Source: Nocardioidaceae bacterium (GTDB lineage Bacteria; Actinomycetota; Actinomycetes; Propionibacteriales; Nocardioidaceae). Taken from it: a stretch of 64,000 nt of DNA. Numbering within the stretch: position 1 is the stretch's first letter; every line of letters begins with the position of its first letter. The position numbers and the translations under genes are program-made. The stretch lies in NCBI GenBank assembly GCA_020636935.1, contig JACJWW010000008.1, positions 27,042 through 91,041 of the forward strand, written 5' to 3'. The notes beneath the pieces are model-generated. The model had not been told where the DNA came from. It was given only the letters and a program-made list of their open reading frames with translations, and did not search any database. Shown piece by piece: positions 58,192-64,000 of the stretch.

Positions 58192-59025
58192 ATGGGCAAC
58201 CATCGGGCCGAAAACCGAACACGCTCCCTATCTTCCCCTGCTCGCTCCAGCGCCAATCAGCGCGGAGGCAAGCGCAAGGCGAGTCGATCACGTTCCCCCT
58301 TGTCGGTTGCCCAACTCCCCGTGATCCCAACCGTCGTTGGCGCCACCGCGCTTGGCCTCGCAGGCGCAGGCGCCGCCATGGACAGCGGCATGAACATAGC
58401 TTCGGGCCCTGCCTCAACTGCGCAGGCGAACCTCTCCTCCAGCTCAATCGCTGGTGCCCTTGAAGATCGCACCCAGGCGATCAGCCGTGACAACAAGCGC
58501 ACAAGCGCCACCACCAGCGCGCAAGAGCAGCTTCAAGACACAGTCGATGCCCAGGCCGCCTCACGAGTCACCACTTTGACCAAACTGGGCAACCAGGCGG
58601 CGAACCGCAGCCAAGAGATCGTCAAGAACCTCTGGCATGTGCCCACATCTGGCTATCGTCTGACTGCACGCTTCGGGATGAGCAGCGGATTGTGGGCACA
58701 CAACCACACCGGCTTGGACTTCGCCGCTCCTTCAGGCACCACCATCGTGGCAATCGCAAATGGCACCATCATCTCCACTGAGTACGACGGCGCCTATGGC
58801 AACAAGACCGTCGAGCGGCTCGATGATGGCACTGAGCTCTGGTATTGCCACCAAATGGCCTTCAAGGTCTCAGTCGGTGACCGAGTCACGGGTGGGGAAC
58901 CAATCGGGGTACTCGGCAACACCGGCAACACCACCGGCCCCCATGTGCACGTCGAAGTACGCACCCCCGACGGGACGCCAACAGACCCCTACACAGCCTT
59001 CTTGGCCCACGGCGTCACTCCCTGA
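58192..59025 (+). CDS. M23 family metallopeptidase (peptidoglycan hydrolase-like)
   Basis: A 277-residue secreted or membrane-attached protein. A basic N-terminus (about residues 1-38) precedes one hydrophobic helix (VIPTVVGATALGLAGAGAAM) and an Ala/Ser/Gln-rich helical linker. The LytM/M23 domain (about 160-275) follows, with the zinc ligands in HNHTGLDFAAPSGT and HVHVEVRTPDG and the catalytic His in YCHQM. GNTGNTTGPHVHVE is diagnostic. AGGAA lies 4 nt before the ATG. The basic head followed by a helix could be a signal anchor. In M. tuberculosis a peptidase of this family (Rv0950c) also lies between uvrD1 and sucC. Confidence 0.88.
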   Translation: MGNHRAENRTRSLSSPARSSANQRGGKRKASRSRSPLSVAQLPVIPTVVGATALGLAGAGAAMDSGMNIASGPASTAQANLSSSSIAGALEDRTQAISRDNKRTSATTSAQEQLQDTVDAQAASRVTTLTKLGNQAANRSQEIVKNLWHVPTSGYRLTARFGMSSGLWAHNHTGLDFAAPSGTTIVAIANGTIISTEYDGAYGNKTVERLDDGTELWYCHQMAFKVSVGDRVTGGEPIGVLGNTGNTTGPHVHVEVRTPDGTPTDPYTAFLAHGVTP

Positions 59026-59031
59026 CCTGAG

Positions 59032-61401
59032 TCACAACTTCTCAACCGGCGCATAGCGCAAGAGCAGTCGCTTCACTCCGTCTGTGCCAAAGTCGATATT
59101 CGCGCATTGATTGGTGCCCTGACCTTCGATCGAGACCACTGTGCCCAGGCCGAAGGAGTCATGTTGGACCCTGTCTCCGGGATCGAGATCCGGGATCTCA
59201 CCAATAGGTCGCGCCGCGCGGGCCTTGGCTCGCGAATCAGCTTGAGCAGCAGCCTTACTGAAGCGACGCTGGGCACTCGCATGCAATAGCTGAGGCAAGC
59301 CTGCGCCAGCCCCGAAGCTGGTAGCTGAATCGGCGCGGTTCCAAGTCAGACTCTCGGCCGCCGTTCGGCGCCACTCGATCAAATCCGTTGGGATCTCATC
59401 GAGGAATCTGGATGCTGGATTGTGGGCTGGGGTGCCCCAAGCCGACCGCACTACTGCTCTGGTGAGGTACAAGTGACTTTGTGCCCGCGTCAAACCAACA
59501 TAGGCCAAGCGGCGCTCTTCTTCTTGCTCGGCCGGATCTCCCAAGGATCTCGAGTGCGGAAACACTCCGTCTTCCATACCAGTGAGGAATACGACTGGAA
59601 ACTCCAGGCCCTTGGCGGTGTGCAAGGTCATCAAGGTGACCACCCCCTGGACATCGTCGTCCTCAGGAGCATCGGGGATCTGGTCGCTGTCGGCCACCAG
59701 CGCAACCCGCTCCAAGAAGGCCGTCAGGCCGGGCTCATGGTCTGTTTCGTCAGGATCCACGCTAGGGCCAGGTTGTGGATCCTCCACGAACTCCCTGGCC
59801 ACCGCCACGAGCTCGGCAAGATTCTCGAGCCTGGTCTGATCTTGCGGATCTTCAGAGTCCTCCAAGGAAGCGAGATATCCGCTTGCCACGAGGAGTTCTT
59901 CGAGCACAACATCGACCCGCTCATCCGCAGCAACCATTGATTGCAGGCGCTGGACCAGTGCCACGAAACCGTTGATCGCTTTGAGAGATCTCGATGCGAG
60001 ACCTGGCGCCTGGTCAGCCTGCTGCAGGGCGTCCCAGAAAGTGATGCCGTCTCTTTGGCTCAGAGCTTCAATACACGCATCGGCCCGGTCCCCGATGCCA
60101 CGCTTTGGCACATTGAGGATCCGGCGCATCGACACTGCGTCATCGGGATTGGCCAGGATCCTCAGATAGGCAAGGGCATCCTTGATCTCCTTGCGCTCGT
60201 AGAAGCGCACCCCACCGACCACCCGATAAGGCAGACCAACTCTTATGAAGGTCTCCTCGAAGACCCGTGACTGAGCGTTGGTTCGGTAGAAGATCGCCAC
60301 CTCACCGGGGCGCACCTGTTCGGCGTCAGTCAGTCGATCGATCTCATCTGCCACAAAGCGAGCCTCACCGTGCTCGTCTTCGCTGACATATCCAACCAGG
60401 ACCGAGCCAGCACCCGCATCTGTCCACAGACGCTTGGGTTTGCGGCCGCTGTTGTGGCCGATCACCGCATTGGCTGCTGACAAAATGTTCTGTGTGGAAC
60501 GGTAGTTCTGCTCGAGCATGACCACCTGTGCATCTGGGAAGTCCTTCTCAAAATCCAAGATATTGGCGATATTGGCCCCCCGGAAGGCATAGATCGATTG
60601 GTCGGCATCGCCGACGACCACGAGCTCGGCGGCTGGAACTCGGGGTTCGGCAGACTCCAACACACCAGCACTATCTGCACACAGTTCATGGATCAAGGCG
60701 TACTGCGCATGGTTGGTGTCTTGGTATTCATCGACCAAGACATGTCGAAAGCGTCGTCGCCACAGCTCACGCACCTGTGGATTGGCCCTGAACAACATGA
60801 CCGTAGACATGATCAGATCATCGAAGTCAAGGGCATTTGCTTGCCGTAGTCGGCGCTGATATTCCGCATAGCAATCCGCATAAGTCTCTTCTAAGGCATT
60901 GGCTGCCACCTCGCGGGCAGCCTGCGGTCCGCGAAGCTGGTTCTTGGCGTTGCTGACCCAATTGAGTACGGCATTGGGCTGGTATCGCTTCGGATCAAGA
61001 TCGAGCGCTCGGATCACGAGTGTCATCAGGCGCTTTGAGTCGGCAGCGTCATAGATCGTGAATGACGATTTCAGATCCAGTTTGTCGGCTTCTTTGCGCA
61101 GGATCCGCACGCATGCTGAGTGGAAGGTCGCCACCCACATCAACCTTGCCCGATTGCCGATCATCTCCTGGACGCGCGCACGCATCTCTGCAGCAGCCTT
61201 GTTGGTGAAGGTGATCGCCAAGATCGAGCCCGGGTGCACCTTCCTCTGCTCAATCAGCCAAGCGATGCGACGCGTCAACACTCGGGTCTTGCCCGATCCG
61301 GCTCCAGCAATCACCAGAAGGGGCGGACCCTCATGGGTGACGGCTTGACGTTGGGCGTCGTTGAGATCTTGAAGTTGCTGTGTGGGAGTCGTGGAAACCA
61401 T
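59032..61401 (-). CDS. pcrA: ATP-dependent DNA helicase PcrA/UvrD
   Basis: Superfamily 1A 3'-to-5' helicase for nucleotide excision repair and replication restart. The 789-residue protein has the Q-motif LNDAQRQAVTH, Walker A GAGSGKTRVL, motif Ia ITFTNKAAAEMR, Walker B VDEYQDTNHAQY, motif III VVGDADQSIYAFRGA, motif IV LEQNYRST, motif V VTLMTLHTAKGLEFPVVF and motif VI YVGLTRAQ. The C-terminal GDRVQHDSFGLGTVVSIEG segment is the Tudor-like domain that binds RNA polymerase in PcrA/UvrD1. The ATG at 61401 follows the conserved pattern. It ends 6 bp from the convergent M23 gene. Confidence 0.95.
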   Translation of the reverse strand: MVSTTPTQQLQDLNDAQRQAVTHEGPPLLVIAGAGSGKTRVLTRRIAWLIEQRKVHPGSILAITFTNKAAAEMRARVQEMIGNRARLMWVATFHSACVRILRKEADKLDLKSSFTIYDAADSKRLMTLVIRALDLDPKRYQPNAVLNWVSNAKNQLRGPQAAREVAANALEETYADCYAEYQRRLRQANALDFDDLIMSTVMLFRANPQVRELWRRRFRHVLVDEYQDTNHAQYALIHELCADSAGVLESAEPRVPAAELVVVGDADQSIYAFRGANIANILDFEKDFPDAQVVMLEQNYRSTQNILSAANAVIGHNSGRKPKRLWTDAGAGSVLVGYVSEDEHGEARFVADEIDRLTDAEQVRPGEVAIFYRTNAQSRVFEETFIRVGLPYRVVGGVRFYERKEIKDALAYLRILANPDDAVSMRRILNVPKRGIGDRADACIEALSQRDGITFWDALQQADQAPGLASRSLKAINGFVALVQRLQSMVAADERVDVVLEELLVASGYLASLEDSEDPQDQTRLENLAELVAVAREFVEDPQPGPSVDPDETDHEPGLTAFLERVALVADSDQIPDAPEDDDVQGVVTLMTLHTAKGLEFPVVFLTGMEDGVFPHSRSLGDPAEQEEERRLAYVGLTRAQSHLYLTRAVVRSAWGTPAHNPASRFLDEIPTDLIEWRRTAAESLTWNRADSATSFGAGAGLPQLLHASAQRRFSKAAAQADSRAKARAARPIGEIPDLDPGDRVQHDSFGLGTVVSIEGQGTNQCANIDFGTDGVKRLLLRYAPVEKL

Positions 61402-61541
61402 GGCGAGCCAACCCTACGTGCCTTCAAAACCTCACTTGCTTGCCAGCATCACGATGCCACTGGTTTCCGACACTCTTGAGACAGGAACTCGCAAATCGGG
61501 TCATACTTGCGGAACTACTTGTCAGAACTGGGGATGCCCGC

Positions 61542-63653
61542 GTGTACTGGAAACCCACGCTCCTGTCACTCGCTTCGTTGGCGAGTACAGTCATCATTGC
61601 CGCCTTGGCTGTCCGAGGCGTCGATGGTCCACTCGCACTGACCGTGCAGTCTCCCGGGGTCGCACTTTGGGCAGTGCATTTCAACCGAAGCCGATCTGTA
61701 CCCATTCGCGTGTCGTGGATTGTTGCCATGTGGCTGGCTCTCGTCGTGAGCTTCAGTCTGGCTGGTGGCCCACTCGCCATCACCTTGTTCTTGGGTACGT
61801 CAGCAGCCGTAGGTTGCTTGATCGGTTATCAGGTGTTGACCAGTAGTTTTCAAAATGAGCCCTTCCTGAAGACGCGTGATGACCTGATGCTGTTCGGGAA
61901 GGCATTCATCGCATGTGTCCTGTCGGCGATGATTATCGCCTTTGTAGGGGCTTGGATCACCGGGGCAGGCTCGGTGCTAGTCGCAGCGCTGGCCATGGGC
62001 ACTTTGACCGCGATGTCGTTTGGGTTGGCCATCCCGATGATCTGCCATACGACTCCGTCCAAGCACTCGCCATGGGTCACTGAGCACCTCCTGCACTGGG
62101 TGGCAGTCTGCGCCTTGACCCTATTGTTGTTCTCCACGCCCAAGGGCCAGAGCTTGATCTATCTCCTGGTGCCGTTGGTGGGTTATGCCGCCCTACGTTT
62201 CCCGCTCAAGGAGGCGATTGCGCCAGTTTGGGTAATCGCAGGATCGGCAATAGTCCTCGAATACGGCCTGGTCCCCGGATCTCATGCGATCAAGACCACC
62301 TTCAGCATCCCGCTCCCGGCTGACTTGCATCTGGTCCCGGTGAGCACCTTGACCTTGGTCTGCCTGTTCGTGGTGATCATCGCCAATATCACCAATGAGC
62401 AGCTCACGAATGTGAGAGGGGAACTCAAGGAGACAGCCGCTCAACTTGAGGAAACCTTGCAAACCGCGACGGGCACAGCACTACTTGAGACCGACATGCT
62501 TGGCAAGATCGTGTTCTTCTCTCGTGGCGCCGAGTTGATGACTGGGTATGAAGCCGAGGAAGTACTCGGCCGCTCCCCCGCGATCTTTTTTTCTCCCGAG
62601 AGCCTCACCGACATCTCCCGACGCGCCGGTGTCCCGGAGCCGGATGCTGATCAACGAAAATCGCATGCAGACCGTTACAACCACATCGGTTTCACACTCG
62701 GCAAGCGAGCCATCACTCGTCCTGCCAAGGGATACGACTGGAAGTTCACCCATAAGGATGGCCGCAACCGCTGGGCCTCGACGTTCATCACGCCAAAACT
62801 GAATGAACATGGCAAGTGGGTTGGTTTCGTGGGCACCTGCGAAGACGTGACCCGTAGGGTGGAATCGGCAAGATCACTCAACGAAGCTCTCAGCAAAGAA
62901 CGCGAAGCCGTCTTGAGGCTGGCAGAAGTTGACCGGGTGAAGGATCAGTTCATCTCCACCGTAAGCCACGAGTTGCGTACTCCGATCACCAATATCATCG
63001 GCTACACCGAACTCCTTGAAGACGGTGATCTAGGGCCCTTAAACAAAGAACAAGACCAAGCAATAACCAGAATCAGCTTCAGCGGTCGGCGCTTGTTGTC
63101 ACTGGTAAATGACCTCCTCACTCTCTCCAGAGTTCAACAAAGAGGGCTGGAGAAGAAGACCGCAGCCTTCGACCTGCGCGACATTGTCAGGAGTTCAGTG
63201 GACCTAGTGAAACCCGCTGGTGGTGGGGCCCAACAACCAGAGATCACAGTGGACCTTCCCGAGTCACCTGTTTGCATCGCGGGAGATGGGGAAAAGCTCG
63301 AGCGAGCCGTGATCAATCTGCTCAGCAATGCCACGAAGTTCACTCCTCCCGACGGTACGGTGCACGTGAGTCTGGTGACCGATGAAGAATCCGTGAGAGT
63401 CAGTGTCGCTGACTCTGGTCGCGGGATGAGCGAAGAAGAGCAAGCCCTGTTGTTCACTCGCTTCTTCCGAGCAGAGTCCGCGGAGCGCGATGCCATCCCT
63501 GGCTCTGGCCTCGGCCTGTCGATCGTCAAGACCATTGTTGACCTCCATGATGGCGAGATCGATGTCGTGTCTGCACCAGGCGAGGGGTCGACCTTCACCA
63601 TCCGCTTGCCCAAGGCCGAGTGTCAAGGTGACGGCAAAACTCCCGCTGCTTGA
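61542..63653 (+). CDS. Membrane sensor histidine kinase with PAS domain
   Basis: A 703-residue kinase. The first about 280 residues form seven to eight transmembrane helices of a MASE1-like sensory region. A short coiled linker and a PAS/PAC domain (about 300-425) follow. The HisKA domain has phospho-acceptor His476 in VSHELRTPITNI. The HATPase domain contains NLLSNATKFTPP, DSGRGM and GSGLGLSIVK. The frame is open to 61380, but GGGGA before the GTG at 61542 avoids overlap with the divergent helicase gene. No response regulator lies beside it, so it is an orphan within this window. The stimulus is unknown. Confidence 0.88.
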   Translation: MYWKPTLLSLASLASTVIIAALAVRGVDGPLALTVQSPGVALWAVHFNRSRSVPIRVSWIVAMWLALVVSFSLAGGPLAITLFLGTSAAVGCLIGYQVLTSSFQNEPFLKTRDDLMLFGKAFIACVLSAMIIAFVGAWITGAGSVLVAALAMGTLTAMSFGLAIPMICHTTPSKHSPWVTEHLLHWVAVCALTLLLFSTPKGQSLIYLLVPLVGYAALRFPLKEAIAPVWVIAGSAIVLEYGLVPGSHAIKTTFSIPLPADLHLVPVSTLTLVCLFVVIIANITNEQLTNVRGELKETAAQLEETLQTATGTALLETDMLGKIVFFSRGAELMTGYEAEEVLGRSPAIFFSPESLTDISRRAGVPEPDADQRKSHADRYNHIGFTLGKRAITRPAKGYDWKFTHKDGRNRWASTFITPKLNEHGKWVGFVGTCEDVTRRVESARSLNEALSKEREAVLRLAEVDRVKDQFISTVSHELRTPITNIIGYTELLEDGDLGPLNKEQDQAITRISFSGRRLLSLVNDLLTLSRVQQRGLEKKTAAFDLRDIVRSSVDLVKPAGGGAQQPEITVDLPESPVCIAGDGEKLERAVINLLSNATKFTPPDGTVHVSLVTDEESVRVSVADSGRGMSEEEQALLFTRFFRAESAERDAIPGSGLGLSIVKTIVDLHDGEIDVVSAPGEGSTFTIRLPKAECQGDGKTPAA

Positions 63654-63726
63654 AAAACACGCGCCTTGCTAGGGTTGACGGCTGACCACCTTCGCCGCCC
63701 AACACTTCAGAGCTGACTCAACAAAG

Positions 63727-64000
63727 ATGGACCAACCCAGAATCGACCCGGCTGAACTCGCGATCACCTTGAAGGTCTTGGAGGAATTGCCGCAACTCCC
63801 TCCCGAACACGAAGACATCCGTACGGTCAAACGTGCTGCTTCCTATATGTACAAAATGATAAAGAAGGCCCGTCGTGCCGAGATCCGGCGTACGCGTCAG
63901 GAGCACGATCAACGGATCATCGAGCAGACCGCGACTGGTTCGGCCCTGCGGATCGATGATGAGACAGCTGGGATCCCGCTGGTTTCCACCGCCAGTGGCG
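63727..64000 (+). CDS. SDR family oxidoreductase, N-terminal fragment
   Basis: The first 91 codons of a gene cut by the right edge. The sequence starts with AELAITLKVLEELPQLPPEH, a Lys/Arg-rich helix MYKMIKKARRAEIRRTRQEHD and ATGSALRIDDETAGIPL. This resembles the unusual N-terminal extension that precedes a zinc-ribbon and a short-chain dehydrogenase domain in some Streptomyces proteins, from memory. The Rossmann domain itself lies outside the window, so the call depends on that resemblance. No good Shine-Dalgarno precedes the ATG. Confidence 0.5.
   Translation, partial: MDQPRIDPAELAITLKVLEELPQLPPEHEDIRTVKRAASYMYKMIKKARRAEIRRTRQEHDQRIIEQTATGSALRIDDETAGIPLVSTASG

Overview
The window is a 64 kb chromosomal segment of an actinobacterium. 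It is moderately high in GC and densely packed, with many 4-nt ATGA overlaps and overlapping convergent gene ends. It shows no phage, IS, CRISPR, tRNA or rRNA signal. The gene content points to the Propionibacteriales as a best guess, not a proven assignment: methylmalonyl-CoA mutase with MeaB, a propionyl-CoA carboxylase beta subunit with its epsilon subunit, a three-subunit type B succinate dehydrogenase, monomeric isocitrate dehydrogenase, LCP proteins, PerM and a NrtR-type NAD regulator. Gene order recalls two Mycobacterium tuberculosis neighbourhoods: wbbL/LCP-purEK-birA-accD5-accE5-maf, and uvrD1-M23 peptidase-sucCD-perM-purN-purH.

Layout. 1-5.5 kb: envelope genes (glycosyltransferase fragment, two LCP ligases) with a thioesterase, an enoyl-CoA hydratase and an epoxide-hydrolase-like enzyme. 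5.5-15.5 kb: purE/purK, a birA-PH protein-adenylate cyclase operon divergent from pccB-accE, then maf, gtrA, an acyl-CoA dehydrogenase, a lipoprotein and a PH protein. 15.5-31 kb: nucleoside uptake and breakdown. This holds deoC with two aldehyde dehydrogenase homologues, add, a MaoC hydratase and carbonic anhydrase, then a leftward operon bmpA-ATPase-permease-permease-cdd-P450-methyltransferase-deoA, followed by an M20 amidohydrolase. 31-40.3 kb: meaB-mutB-mutA and nadA-nadB-nadC with nrtR, all leftward. 40.4-49 kb: sdhCAB, a 2H phosphoesterase, trpS, icd and mdh. 49-54 kb: perM-purN-[ZTP riboswitch]-purH-folD-DUF3017. 54-64 kb: a membrane-anchored sigma-like protein, sucC-sucD, an M23 peptidase, a PcrA/UvrD helicase, a PAS histidine kinase and the start of an SDR oxidoreductase.

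How the genes fit together. Succinyl-CoA links many of them: propionyl-CoA carboxylase and methylmalonyl-CoA mutase produce it, SucCD and Sdh consume it, and Mdh and Icd complete most of a TCA cycle. Purine synthesis (purE, purK, purN, purH) and one-carbon supply (folD) sit beside nucleoside salvage. The clearest regulatory elements are a ZTP/ZMP riboswitch before purH and a pair of palindromes over the nadA promoter next to a NrtR-like protein with a degraded Nudix box. At least ten genes carry a TANNNT -10 box 6-8 nt before the start codon and no Shine-Dalgarno, a signature of leaderless mRNAs; this decided several start codons here.

The least ordinary items are the membrane-tethered sigma-like protein at 53.9 kb, a P450 and a methyltransferase translationally embedded in the nucleoside-salvage operon, and a half-length aldehyde dehydrogenase homologue lacking the catalytic region.
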